DNA from: Ministeria vibrans ATCC 50519 | Taxonomy: Eukaryota > Opisthokonta > Filasterea | Reading direction: 5' to 3' | Length of the DNA stretch: 38,644 nt | Assembly: GCA_943704425.1 (NCBI GenBank) | Contig: CALSCP010001569.1 | Location: 1 to 38,644, forward strand | Part shown: in pieces, positions 21,745-32,813 of the stretch | Layout: each line of letters starts with the position of its first letter | Position numbering within the stretch: position 1 is the first letter of the stretch | The notes under the pieces: generated by a model | Databases searched by the model: none | Seen by the model: only the letters and a program-made list of their open reading frames with translations | What the model was told of the DNA's origin: nothing | Position numbers and translations under genes: made by a program

Positions 21745-22305
21745 AGTACGTTGATTTGTATGTCAACTTTGAGCTGAACCGTTCGGTTGAGCGACAGTTC
21801 TCGGCCTTCAAGCGTGGCTTTGACATGGTTGCCAAGGAGAGTCTTCTCCAGCAGTTTGCACCCGAGGAAGTACAACTTCTTGTTGTAGGTAGTACCGTCG
21901 CCGATTTCTCAGTACGCCACACCTCAATGCTTTTGTTTTATACTTTTCTTGATTTAACAATCAATTGCATCGTGTCTTTAGGAGTTGGAGTCGGTGACTG
22001 TCTACGATGGTGGGTACACTGCCGAGTCTGATGTTGTGCGAATGTTTTGGGCTGTTGTTCACGAGATGAGTGCGGCCGAGCAGCGACTCCTGCTCAAGTT
22101 TACGACGGGCAGTGATCGTGTGCCCATTGGTGGACTTGCTCGTATGCGCTTTGTCGTCACCAAGGGTGGACCCGACAGCAACAGACTTCCCAGCAGCCAC
22201 ACCTGCTTCAACGTCCTTCTGCTGCCCGAGTACACCTCGCAAGAGAAACTCGCGCGCCTCCTGCTCAGTGCCATTCGCAACTGCGAAGGGTTTGGCATGC
22301 TCTGA
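21745..22305 (+). CDS. HECT domain C-lobe, UBE3A type (5' part missing)
   Basis: Two exons, 21745-21911 and 21982-22305, encode the last about 163 residues of a HECT E3 ubiquitin ligase. Recognisable blocks are LNRSVERQFSAFKRGF, YDGGYTAESD, LLLKFTTGSDRVPIGGL, the catalytic HTCFN (Cys codon 22204-22206) and the C-terminus EGFGML, typical of UBE3A and close relatives. The catalytic Cys accepts ubiquitin from an E2 and passes it to the substrate. No N-lobe or E2-binding part is present upstream: the sequence before is an N gap and then ECM29. It probably belongs with the AZUL part at 14121-15005. Confidence 0.9.
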
Positions 22306-22368
22306 ACACAAGTATGCGTATAACACTCCTACAGTAGCTGTATTGTACATATACATAATTAAAAGGAT

Positions 22369-23451
22369 TCAAAATGACACAAGTGTCGTGAGAAGATCGG
22401 TAGCACTGGACGATGCGTCGTGTGCAGCAGAACTACTGGCGAGCGGGCGGTGCGTCCGTTGCGGAAGACTCGCCGGTGCGACGATAGCACGTCCCTGCAA
22501 ATCACTCTCCAGCTGCTGTTTCTTCGTGTCCAGTCCCAGCCGAATGCCTCGCAACTGCTCCATTAGTTGCAAGGCGGCATCATCGGCGGACACGCCTACT
22601 CCACTCAGAGTCGTCTGTTGCGACGAGTGCTGCGGTACGTAAGACGTTTTGTACTCATAGGAGTGCATTAAAGGATCCGCGTCTGTCACCTCGCGATCGA
22701 CACGCTCATGGCCCGCCTTTGACTTCTGGTGCATACTCATTGTTGTCATGTTCCCCGCCTGTTGATCGTCACCGCTGCTGGACGTCTTACGTGCGCCATG
22801 GGTATCCTTCTCCACTGCCAGCTCACGTGTTGCCCTGCGCCATGGCTTCGGGCTCGTCTCGCGTGGTGGTGTGCGCGACAAGTGTCTCCCTGTAAACGCC
22901 CCGTCAACTGTAACCGTCGTGCGAGTCTCCACTTCTCCACGCCTCTTCACCACCGTGTCCCGTCGCTCCAAAACGCTTTCCTTCGTGCCATGATTACTGT
23001 CAGCGGTCTCTTCCAACTTTTCGCGTTTGCGTCGCTCTCGCTCCAGCTGTCGTTCTCGTCGTTCTTGCTCATCCGTCTGCATTTGCTTCTGTCGTCGTTC
23101 CTTTTCTCTCTGCTCACGCTCGTTCTTTGCTGCCTCGGCCCGTTCGCGCATCTCCTCGTCCTTAAGCTGCTGCTTGCGTTGTTCCTCTAGATGCTTTCGT
23201 CGATCCTCTTCCATCTGTCGCTCAATGCGCTCCCGATCCCGTCGCTCCTCCTCCTTGCGCTCCTCCTCCTCTCTTGCCTTTCGCCGCTGATTTTCCGCAA
23301 TGCGCTCGCCATTGATCCGTTGTGCCTCTTCCCGCAAGAGCGCCTGTCGCATCTGCTCCGCCTCGCTTGGCCCGCCCATCAACGACTTAAGAGCCTCACC
23401 CCGTCGCATACCACCCAGTTCAGTTCCGGTACTCGACTGTGTCGTCGACAT
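22369..23451 (-). CDS. Charged coiled-coil protein of unknown function
   Basis: Single frame of 360 residues from ATG 23451 (MSTTQSS); the frame extends three codons upstream to a GTG. Residues about 30-150 are a very Glu/Arg/Lys-rich predicted single alpha helix or coiled coil (repeated REEEERKEEER-like words). The C-terminal half is Ser/Thr-rich and probably disordered. There is no signal peptide or membrane segment. It lies 246 bp downstream of the CCDC66-like gene on the same strand and ends 64 bp from the convergent HECT gene. The composition resembles microtubule- or centrosome-linked proteins, but no family is identified. Confidence 0.75.
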   Translation of the reverse strand: MSTTQSSTGTELGGMRRGEALKSLMGGPSEAEQMRQALLREEAQRINGERIAENQRRKAREEEERKEEERRDRERIERQMEEDRRKHLEEQRKQQLKDEEMRERAEAAKNEREQREKERRQKQMQTDEQERRERQLERERRKREKLEETADSNHGTKESVLERRDTVVKRRGEVETRTTVTVDGAFTGRHLSRTPPRETSPKPWRRATRELAVEKDTHGARKTSSSGDDQQAGNMTTMSMHQKSKAGHERVDREVTDADPLMHSYEYKTSYVPQHSSQQTTLSGVGVSADDAALQLMEQLRGIRLGLDTKKQQLESDLQGRAIVAPASLPQRTHRPLASSSAAHDASSSATDLLTTLVSF

Positions 23452-23460
23452 GGTGTGCAC

Positions 23461-23697
23461 ACCTATGTATAGTACGGTAAAAAAAAATCAAAATAATACT
23501 CATGGGGTTATTATTAATAATAAAATTAATAATAATAATTATTATTATTATTAAATTTTATTATTATTGTGTTTGTGATTTTTATATTAGCTCCGCAATA
23601 ATATTATTTCGAATACGAAAAAAAAGAGTAGAAATAACCATTTTAAATAGAATAAAGCGCGTTAATATGATAGTTCGATTGTAATAAAAGTAATAAA
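23461..23697. repeat. AT-rich spacer with AAT/ATT hairpin
   Basis: Bases about 23509-23566 hold AAT runs followed by ATT runs and AAATTTTATT, a second inverted trinucleotide microsatellite like that at 9866. It separates two minus-strand genes and should contain the terminator of one and promoter of the next. Confidence 0.7.
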
Positions 23698-25507
23698 TTA
23701 GATAATTTCAAAGGCAACTGAGGATTGATTGCGATGCGGACGCGCGGACACAATGTTAGTGCTCTGACCTCCGTAGTGAGCTGTTGTGCTCGAGCCGCGG
23801 CCGGACGCCGATAGTGCACCCATGGTGCCGTCGGTGGTGCTACCCGCAATCGCGGTCGCCAGACCGGCACCGCCGCTACTCGCAAAATCGTGAGTAGCAG
23901 CACTGGACGTATGCCTACTAGCATGCCCGTGCACTGCACCCGAATATTGTGACATGTGGGGTTGCGCGTGCTGCGCCATGGGCGACGACCCCGTCTCCAT
24001 CAGACGAGCCAGACGCTCACGCTCGGCCTCGCGCGAGCTTTCATGATGCTGACTTCGCACCGGCATTGGATTTGCATAGTGGGTTGGCCCTGCCGTATAG
24101 CTAGTACGGTGCGCAGTACCTGTGCCATTGGAAGGTGCGTACAGCCCTGCGCCGGTTGTATAAATTGCTGGCTTTTCTTCGTGTTGTTGCTTCTCGGCCT
24201 GCTTGCGTGCCGCCTGTGACGCTCTCTGCTGGTCCAAATCTGCAAGCCAGCGACGACGCTCTTCTTCACGCCTTGCGTTTCTCTCGTCCGACGTTGCGTT
24301 TGCATGCATTGTGGCGGAGGCGGCACCTGCAGTTCCTTCCCCGCCCCCCATAAAAAAGGGCTTTGGTGGCGGGTTATGCAAAATCGCGTCGTGCGGGCCC
24401 TGGTGTGCATGACGTTGCATAGAGTTCGACGCGGAAGCGTACGAAGCGGCATTGCCAAGTGACGTCGAATAGGAGTTTTGAGGGTGAGTCGTCATTGCCG
24501 AGGCTTGGTCAGACGACAGCTGTCGCTGTACGCCAGCGCGCGTTGTTACAACGCTGCCGTCGTATGTACGCATTGGTGCACCTGCGCCAGGCCGCCCCAT
24601 AAAGTCAAGAATACTGCCACCCGTACTAGTATTCGTTGAGCCAGCTGCTGCAGACGCCATTGTTGAGCTTGCCGCGTATTGTCGATTGTGTGGTGCAGCA
24701 AGGGTGGTCGTTGATCCGTCGTACGCGTTTCCACGACCGACTGACATCACGGGCACTGTAGACGTTGTGCCAGTCATGCTGACACCGGCGTAGGGTAGTG
24801 CGCCTGCAGTCGATGCTGTTGTCGCTGTTGTCGCACTATAATTATAAGTGCTCCTGTTGGGCTGAAACGCGTAGGCACGAAAGTCGTAGGCGCCGCCCGC
24901 AGCAGCTGCAGCTTCACTCGTACTGCTATAGTTTGCACCATACGAGGCTGGAGGCGGCATAGACTGGGGCAACGTCGCTGCAGCACTGGTAGTACTTTCA
25001 AATTCATCAGCGGAAGTTGGCAACGGACCTCCCTCAAGAAACAGTGCAAGCGCATCCGGCTCGTTGTCTCCTCTCGTCTCCTGCGCATGCTTTCGTCGCT
25101 CGCGCTCCTCTTCTTCCCTTTGAAGTTCCTCTTTTGTCTTCTTCTTCACAATGCCGAGTCGTTCGGCGGCCTTGCGTCGCTACAAGAGTCAAACGTTTCT
25201 CGTTAGCAACCATCAAAACAAACCAAAACAACAATAAGCCACGTCGAATAAAGTCGTTTGTCTGGCCATGTCGGGACGATACTAACACAATAGCACCCAT
25301 ACGCGCAATATGCGAGAGAGGAATGCAGCCGACGCCGCCGAACGACGGGGGACAGCGAGTGACAGATTACACCAGGAAGGAAGGTCGCACCTCGTCACGC
25401 GAAAGCTCATTCTGACGACGTCGGGGTCCCGGATGGAGTTTACGATCAACTTCCTTTGCCCTCTGAGCTACTTTCTTGTTCCTCAATTGTTCCGTGCGTG
25501 TCGACAT
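23698..25507 (-). CDS. CCDC66-like low-complexity protein
   Basis: Two exons, 25391-25507 and 23698-25179, with a 211-bp intron, give 532 residues. The ATG at 25507 begins a basic stretch (MSTRTEQLRNKK). Residues about 40-65 are a charged helix, about 90-320 are Ser/Thr/Ala/Tyr-rich and disordered, and residues about 339-370 (REEERRRWLADLDQQR) match the conserved motif of CCDC66/CSPP1-type ciliary and centrosomal proteins. A second short charged helix (SSREAERERLARLME) follows. The family link rests on this one motif, so cilium or centrosome function is inference. It is divergent from the Ser/Pro-rich gene at 25661, with 153 bp between starts. Confidence 0.7.
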
Positions 25508-25660
25508 TCAAAAAAAAAATTGAATTGACATTCACAACTGACATCATCTAATAACATCTATCATCTAATGAATTATTTATGAACGAATATTAATTTATTG
25601 TGTATTGGGTGTATTCTCAGGCGGTCGCCCAACAGTAGCGGTTGCCACACATTCGTCGAC

Positions 25661-27260
25661 ATGGAACAGCGGCGTGGCTCCATCAGTTGTCTGAGCGACG
25701 ATGACAGTGACAAGGAGACCGACTCCTTCCCCGAGTCGATGATCCACTCCCCATCCTTCACCCTGCGGCGTCCCGTGCCCTTCGCATCCCTCCCTGGCGA
25801 TGAATTGCGCCGCCACACCGTACGAACCGTAACCGCCAAATCCCTTGCCCCGAAAAAAAAACGAACAAACCGCTCCGCCTCAATTCCACCCCACACACGG
25901 TCCAATTGCACTTGTGCCGAAGCCCCCTCTGCTGCCCTCCCCTCGTTTTCTCCTGTAACTCTCTCACTCTCTCTAACCGTCACCAAAAAAAAAAAAATCT
26001 GATAGACCGACGCCGGTTGTCTCTCTGCGTCTACGCTGTGTCGCGGAGTCATTGAAGCGTCGGGTCGGGGGCGCACGTCTTCGGATCCTCCGTTGCCGTC
26101 GCTGAGCACCGGATTCACGCCTCGGCCTCGTCGGAGTTCGACAGGATCGGTAGGCAACCGTTCGTCATGTTCTCTCGCGGTCTCTCCTCACTCACACGCT
26201 GTCCCTTTTGCCTCTCGTCTCCTCTGATGATGGAGTAGAAGGGCGATTGCAGACGTCGGGTGGAGCAGCTCATTCGAGAAGACAGCGTGGAACGCTGTAT
26301 CGAACGCGAACATCAGAGCGAGCAGCGAACCAATGTGGACAGCAGTCTCAGCGCCAGTTGCGACGATCTCACTCTGGTATGGACATGCCCTCTTTTCCTC
26401 ACGTCTACTTACTCGCACCCGACCTGTCTCCAACCGTCTTGTTGCCCTCTCCACAGGAAAACCACAGTCGAAGACCATCTCAGACGCCAAGCCGCTCGGA
26501 AGATATGGTCCCGCCCTCGCCACGTTCCATTCGCGGCTCCTCGCCCGTCTCTATCAGTGGAAGGGTAAGCCCTCTCTTGGTTAATTACCAGTTTAACAAA
26601 AACAAAAGACGACCTTTTTGATCTTCAACTGATTCCTTTCCTGTTGCTTTTCTTTCTTTCCTGTCTCTTTCACTTTGCTTCTTCTTCTCCCTCTCTCTCT
26701 CTCTCACACACACACTGACCTTTTTTCTCGCTCCTTTCTTCTATCTCGCTTTCTTCTCCGTATTTCTTTTCCTTTCACAGATTCTGAGCAGTCCTAGCAA
26801 CCCGTCAAGAATATCACCGAGTCCCGTTCCAATGGTCACTCTAGCGAGCGGGCCCAATGCCGGCGGCAAAATGCGGCCCAAAAGGAGTACGTGGCCACCC
26901 CACTGCCACCACACCCTTCAACACTCACCCACTCAATTTGTACCTCTTTTTCTTTGTCTTGCAGTACTCGAGAATGACACCTCCCACCCATATTCGCCAG
27001 CACGAAAACACGCGCGCACAGCGTCACACCAGTCACACTTGTCGATGCAAATGGGCTCAGACGACGCTTCTTCTCCCTCTCCCTCGACCAGTAGTACGAG
27101 CACTGGCATTGCAATGAGGAGTACAAGCAGCCATGCGTTTCCACTCCCCACGACCCGCCTGCGCTTCCAGTCTTCCTCTTCGTCCGTCTCGTCCCTCTCC
27201 GACAACAACCCATCGCCATCTGCGCCCCTCTCCGTGCCTTCCGTCGACATGGACCTGTAA
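25661..27260 (+). CDS. Ser/Pro-rich disordered protein, six exons
   Basis: Exons 25661-25819, 26006-26149, 26239-26376, 26457-26564, 26781-26886 and 26965-27260 join in phase to 316 residues; every junction has GT-AG ends. The chain is acidic at first (DDDSDKETDS), has one helical charged segment (RVEQLIREDSVERCIERE, near 107-124), and is otherwise dominated by Ser, Pro and Arg with many SP and RxxS sites. No domain is recognised. It may be a phosphorylation-regulated scaffold, but that is only compositional inference. Intron 1 carries a CTAAC branch-point-like motif before an A-tract and acceptor. The 3' end faces the dehydrogenase gene, with 142 bp between them. Confidence 0.7.
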
Positions 27261-27402
27261 ATCACATTCCTCCAATCTCTCAGCCAATACATAACTTCTT
27301 CCCTGTGTATACACATGATTTCTTTCGTGTTTTTTTTTTTTCTTTTTTTTGTTATCCGTTCCCTTGGTTCTTCGACCTGTTGCTCTTGCATGTGCACCAT
27401 CA

Positions 27403-28607
27403 CTACCACTCGAGCGTATTGCCCAAGCGACTGAGCACCACGCGGCCGCGCACCGCCTTATCCTCCAGCAGTGCCTGTGCCCCCGATGCCTCCTCCAGCG
27501 GCACCACCGCCGACACTTGCGGTGCAATCGAATGACGCACCAGAAACTCAAATGTTGCCAAGAGTTCGCCGGCCGAGACCGAGTCGGAGCCCACAATCGA
27601 AAGGGAATTGAGAATGGCAAAGCCCAGTTTGAGCGGAATGGCACCCACCGTAACATTGCCGACGAGCAACAGACGCCCGCCGTGTCGCAAACACCGCATG
27701 GCACTCTCCATCGTAGGCGCACCCACCGCCTCAACAACTACGTCAAATGAGCCCGCCAGACCAGACTGCCGGTGCATCTCGCGTCCCTTCTCGTGCACTA
27801 CCACCCTGTGCGCACCCAACGACCGCAAATATTCCGCCTTGTCCGCATTGCCCGTCACCGCGGTCACTTCACAACCCATGGCACGCAACAACGACACCGC
27901 CGCACTGCCCACACCGCCACTGGCGCCCGTCACAAGGACCCGCTCGCCTGGCACCAGTCGCCCGCGCGTCACTGCCGCTCGCCACACCGTTCCATACGTG
28001 CACATGACCGTGGACGCCGCCACTGCGCCCATTTTGCTCGTGACACTCTCTGGCAGTACCAATACCCCACTGCGTGGCACCGAAATGTACTCGGCGTAGC
28101 CACCCTGTGCCGTCAGTCCCAGAAAGCTCGAGCGGGCCAAGTCGCAGGCCGTCGGCTCACCGCGCACACACGCATTGCACTGACCGCAAGGCGCCCAATG
28201 AAGAGACACGCACTTTTTCCCGACTAGCTCGCGGTCACCAGGCGCCTCGTCGATGACGCCCGCCACCTGTGCGGTGTGCAGCGGGAGTTGAGCGAGCAAC
28301 ACAAGTGAGCCACGAAGGGCAAGTGTACACTTACTTCGTGTCCTGGTGTCATGGGCAGCTGAATGAAGGGAAACGCGCCGCGACGGTCAAGCAGGTCGCG
28401 ATGGCATACGGCACAGGCGCTCACACGAACCCGGACGTGCCCATTCGGGACGTCCGGCAACGCTATCTGTTTGGATTTCAAAACACTTCGATCGCCCGTC
28501 TCATCCATCACAATGGCCGACATGGCCGAGTAGCTGTTGGCAGATACAGCCAAAGGGCGCACTCGAGCCAAGTGACGGGCAATAGAGTGTAATCGGAGCG
28601 CAGACAT
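27403..28607 (-). CDS. Zinc-dependent MDR alcohol dehydrogenase, probably mitochondrial
   Basis: Exons 28335-28607 and 27403-28266, separated by a 68-bp intron, give 378 residues from ATG 28607. Residues 1-30 are rich in Arg, Ser and Ala with no acids, like a mitochondrial presequence. Catalytic zinc ligands are probably Cys68 (AVCHRDL), Glu91 with His90 (GHE) and Cys180; structural zinc Cys118, Cys121, Cys124 and Cys132 are in CGQCNAC and the later TAC. The NAD(P)-binding Rossmann motif GASGGVGSAA starts near 205. Length and domain order are normal for the medium-chain dehydrogenase family. The substrate cannot be told; alcohol or aldehyde, or an acryloyl-CoA-type reductase, are possible. 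It shares a 100-bp divergent promoter region with PEX16. Confidence 0.88.
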
Positions 28608-28707
28608 CGAAAGTAAGTGATTGATCAACGAAAATGAAGGCACTATGATTATCGCAGATTTCGCAGATTCACACTTATTTCGCAGTTAGTTACATCATTG
28701 ACTTCTA
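28608..28707. promoter_or_regulatory. 100-bp divergent promoter region
   Basis: Only 100 bp separate the start codons of the dehydrogenase (minus) and PEX16 (plus), so the two must share or overlap promoters. AT-rich with a duplicated TTCGCAGATT-like word (about 28659-28688); no defined element recognised. Confidence 0.5.
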
Positions 28708-30644
28708 ATGGACTACCTGAGTTCCGCCATCGTTGAGAAACTCTCGGTGGTGATCAAGCAGTCTCCGTCACAGCTGCTCGGCAGCTATGCCGATCTCGTC
28801 CGCAGCCATCCCGATATGGTTCGCGTTTTGATCGTCGTGCGCGCCAATTTAACCCGTGTCTGCCGTCGCAGGTGACGCAAATAGAGAGTGCGGCGCGGAT
28901 GTTGTCGTATGTGCTGCCGGGCGCGTCTGAAGAGGTCTCGGAGGCCATCTATTCGGCCGTCAATCTTCTCTCCGTCTTGCATGACAGTCTCCTGCGCGTT
29001 CCTCAGCCGGACGGCCCGCCCGCCGCCTACATCCCTGTGGCCACCGCCATCATGGCCATTCAAGGTAGTGTCTGCGTCGGCGCCCTCCCCTGCGCCTCAA
29101 TGTGATTGTGTTCATAGCGGTCGAGGTCGTTGTCGAATTGCTTGCCAACCGGACGCATGGACGACGCGGACGCTTCTATGCCATTGTCGCCGTTGAATCT
29201 GCCAAGTACGACGACTCTGTGTCGGGCTGCTTGCCCATCCTCACTTGTCCTAATCGTCGATCGTAGGGCAATTCTGCGACTCTATTTACTGCTTGCCCCC
29301 TCCTGTGGCCATCGCATTCTCACCACCCCTGCGCTGCCCACCGTCTCGCGCGAGCACGCCGCACGCCAACTGAAAGACGTCCAAAAGGCGTACGCCAAGT
29401 GAAACACACACTCACTTACCAAGTGGGCGTGCATACTCATCTCTGGGTGTGCGTAGGGACGAGAGTGCCGTGCAAATCGACGAGCCCATCTGGGTGGGCG
29501 CACACAGTCGTTGTGTTGTGCGAAAGATTGCGACCTACCGACGCAGACAATCCGAAGGCCCCGTTCAGGTCTCAAACACTAAATATGACAATGCCTCTCA
29601 ACGCCACTCACACAATGTTGTATTGCCCAGGTTCCGTTTCCGGGCGCAGTGGCACTCATTGACGAGCGCATCCAAACGCTCCTGCAGTCTCCAACACACG
29701 AAACGATACGCAGACTCTTCCTATTCAACACGAAAAAAGCATCTTCCGAGTACACGATCCCAAACATATGCCCTTCTTATTTTACACACACACACACACA
29801 CGCACACCACAAAGACATACACTCATACACACACACACACACACTCACACACTCACACACACACACACACACACAGTCTCACACTTTACTCTGGCAGCAT
29901 GACATCGCTTTTGTCGTGGACAACGGCCCCCGAGGCATCACGTCGCGTTGGTATGTCGCTGGAGGGCACTGCCTTGCGCCGCAATCGGCTGTGCGGTCGC
30001 GCTTCCCGTACATCTCTCTGGCGACTCTTTGCTGAAGCCCTCTATGCACTGCGCCCTCTTCTCACCAGTAAGGGCAGACGCCAGAGTGATAGATAGATTT
30101 ATAGAGTGAGAAAGAGAGAGATTAAGGAGGGAGAAAGAAACAAAAATTCGATGGAGAGAGAAATAAGTCATTGAGAGAAAGGAGGGAGATAGAAAATGAT
30201 AGAGAGACGCACACCACAACAGCGTGTTTGTGTGCCACTTACATGCTCGTCGTGTAGTTATTGCAATGGTCCACTCTCGCTCTCGTCGCTCGTGGAGACC
30301 CTTTCTCACTGCTCTCTTTGTCGATGTGCTCTCGCGTCTTATTCATCACCAGTGAGAGCCATGGTCTTTTTTTGTTTTGGGTTTTCATTATTATTTATTT
30401 TTGCCTTTGGCGTAGGTTTTCAAAATTCTATACGGAACAGCAGCGCGTTGAACTCTCCCGGCGCAACTCTGACTTTGCGTTCTATCTCGTGCGCGACCCC
30501 GTCTTCACCCGCCACTCGCGCGCCTGGATCCTCTCCTTTCTCGCCCGCTTTGGCTCCCTTCCCTTCTGCGCCTCACTCTCTACAGCTCTCTCCGCCTACC
30601 TTCCCCTCTGGCAAAAGACTCATTTCTACACCTGGTCGTTGTAA
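28708..30644 (+). CDS. PEX16: Peroxisome biogenesis protein PEX16
   Basis: Nine exons (28708-28818, 28872-29064, 29118-29205, 29267-29398, 29457-29568, 29631-29749, 29898-30067, 30258-30351, 30416-30644) join in phase to 415 residues, somewhat longer than human PEX16 (336). Family landmarks appear in order: IESAARMLSYVLPG, an acidic EEVSEAIYSAVNLL, VEVVVELL, the VESAKAILRL segment, AEALYALRPLL, the SRRSWRPFLTALFVDVLS membrane region, ELSRRNSDFAFYLVRDPVF and a C-terminal HFYTWSL. PEX16 acts as the membrane receptor or recruiter for PEX3 and other peroxisomal membrane proteins. Intron 6 contains a long CA microsatellite. The gene sits 100 bp from the divergent dehydrogenase and 126 bp from the next gene. 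Confidence 0.92.
29783..29878. repeat. (CA)n microsatellite in PEX16 intron 6
   Basis: Interrupted CA runs (with CACTCACA and CATACACT variants) fill most of the 148-bp intron between exons 6 and 7 of PEX16. Length polymorphism is expected. Confidence 0.85.
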
Positions 30645-30770
30645 AATTGTAATAATTATTAATAATTTTTGGTTTGAACTTTGACTGTCTATTTGATCGT
30701 TGACTGATTTGACAGCGTTTCGACTCAATTGAAAAAATCAAAAAAAAAACAATCAACTTTGTCTTCTGTG

Positions 30771-32629
30771 ATGAAGATCCATTGGAAATTTCTGCAACAC
30801 AACGGCCCGCTCTTCTGCAAGCCGTTCGTTCCGCGCGGCCTGCCCGTCTACGTCGGCAAGGAGAACGTCTCGCTGGCGACCGCCGGAGAGCATCTCGCGT
30901 ACATGTATGCGCGCACGCTGCTCTCCAAGAGCGGCCTGCCTCCCATCGGCAAGGCCAACTTCTGGAAAGCATTCCGCAAACACGTACCGAGCGCGAAAAG
31001 CCTGGACGAATGCGATTTTAGCCGTTGGGTCAATGAAGTCAAAAACGAACGCGACACACTTCGCGCCGCCCGCGCTCAGCTCTCGAGGACGGACCGCGAA
31101 AACGGGGCGCGCGAGCTCGTCGAGCGCTACGGCACAGCCATTGTGGACGGTCGCAAGGAGCCCATCCTCAACTTTCGCATGGAAGCACCGTAAGTGGCGC
31201 TGTCAACGCAGCGCGTCAGTGTGTGTTGTTGACGGCCTCTTCTCTTCGTAGCGGTCTGTTTATCGGTCGTGAATCCGAGTACTCCGGCAGACCCAAGCTG
31301 CGTGTGCTACCTGAAAAGGTAACGATCAATCTGAGCAAGGACGCGGTGGTGCCTACGCCATCGTGTGGCGGCAAGTGGGCCAAAGTAGTGCACATGCCGC
31401 ATGTCAGTTGGCTTGCGAGCTGGGCCTGTCCCGTCACCGGAGGTAGAAAGTACACCTCTCTGGGCGTGACAAGTGTCCATCGTTTCAAGTCAGAACGCGC
31501 AAAGTTCCAAGTGGCGCGCAAGCTAAAACAGAACCTCAAGCAAGTGCGCCGGGCGTATTCGCAGCTCTTGAAAAGCAAGCTGGAACACGAGCGACAGTTG
31601 GGCACGGCTGTGTACCTTATCGACACGATGTGCATCCGCGTGGGCAGCACTACTACCAGGAGTTCGGCGAGGGATTTGGTAGCGCGACAAAAGCTCGGCA
31701 TTGCAGACACGGTCGGCTGTTGTTCACTTCGCTGCGAGCACGTCCGCGTCGAACGTGTGTCGCCCAAAGTCCACTACCTGCACCTTGACTTCCTGGGCAA
31801 GGACGCAGTGCCCTACAAGCGCTCCGTTCAGGTGCCGCCCCAAGTCTACCGCAACCTTGCGGAGATGCTCAAGGACAAGCACCCGTCCGCGCGCGTCTTT
31901 TGTCGGACCACCTCGCTCGCCGTCAACCGCTACCTACAGTCCCTCATGCCCGAGCTCTCCGCCAAGGTCTTCCGCACCTGCAACAGCTCGCTTACCATGC
32001 AGAAAGCGCTGAACATACCGATACCCGCTGCGGCTACGCCCGAGTACAAAGTGTCGCAGTTTCGCCTGGCCAACCTCGACGTCGCTCGGCTGTGCAATCA
32101 CCAAAAGGGCTCTGGCATAGATCAGAAGAGTGCCGATCTGCAATGCAGGATTGAACAAGCGTGGGACAGGGTGAAGGAGGGACGCAAGGACGTCAAGGCG
32201 TTGAAGGTGCAGGTCGGTTTAGCAACGGAAGCGCTCGCACGATGGCCCGAACAGACCAGGAAGACGCGACAGAAAAAGAAGATGCTCAAGAGGTCGGACG
32301 CAAAGAAGAAGGCACAAATGGAGGATGAGGGCAGGGAACGTGACAAGCTGCTGGTTAAAGAAAGCAAGGCATTGCTGAGGAAGGAATCTTTGAAGCTGCG
32401 CTCGAGCGAGGTGGCGCTTGTCAAGGCTCGGGAGTGTATGGACGAGCACAAGCGGTTTGGGCCCTTTTCCCTCTCGACATCTCGCATCAACTACATCGAC
32501 CCACGCATCATCATCACCTGGGCCAATCGCAACAATGTGCCCATCACTAAGGTCTACGCTCCGACCGAGCTTGCCAAGATGCAATGGGCCATCAAGGAAA
32601 TCAAGCGCAACAATCATTTCAACTTCTAA
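30771..32629 (+). CDS. DNA topoisomerase IB, divergent
   Basis: Exons 30771-31189 and 31252-32629 (62-bp intron) give 598 residues. HNGPLF near the start, then EAPGLFIGR, the core domain and the C-terminal LSTSRINYIDPRI identify a eukaryotic type IB topoisomerase, which relaxes supercoils through a 3'-phosphotyrosine. Active-site residues by alignment are Arg269, Lys323 (FLGKD), Arg358, His423 (CNHQK) and Tyr554. The charged linker (about 440-530) is present. Oddities: the long basic N-terminal domain of nuclear TOP1 is absent (a Lys-rich open frame without ATG extends to about 30716); the usual RAGNEK is RVGSTT followed by about nine extra residues; and several near-invariant positions differ (CNHQR to CNHQK, KDSIRY to KDAVPY). 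It may be a specialised or mitochondrial paralogue. Confidence 0.9.
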
Positions 32630-32813
32630 TGTATATAAATATTATTGATGTAACATTATTATTATTGATGTAACATATAATTATGTTTTGGTTTGGTTGG
32701 TTTTACATGTCTCTTTTAATAATGCTAATGATACGAAGTCTCTTAAAATGAAATAAATAAAGTAATTTTTCATATTAATTTTTTATTATTTTTTTATTAT
32801 TTGCACACCTTCA

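Noticed and set aside
29649-30096. Frames running through the CA microsatellite encoding Thr-His repeats.
   Set aside because: These read PEX16 intron 6; exon phase and PEX16 similarity on both sides show the CA run is spliced out.
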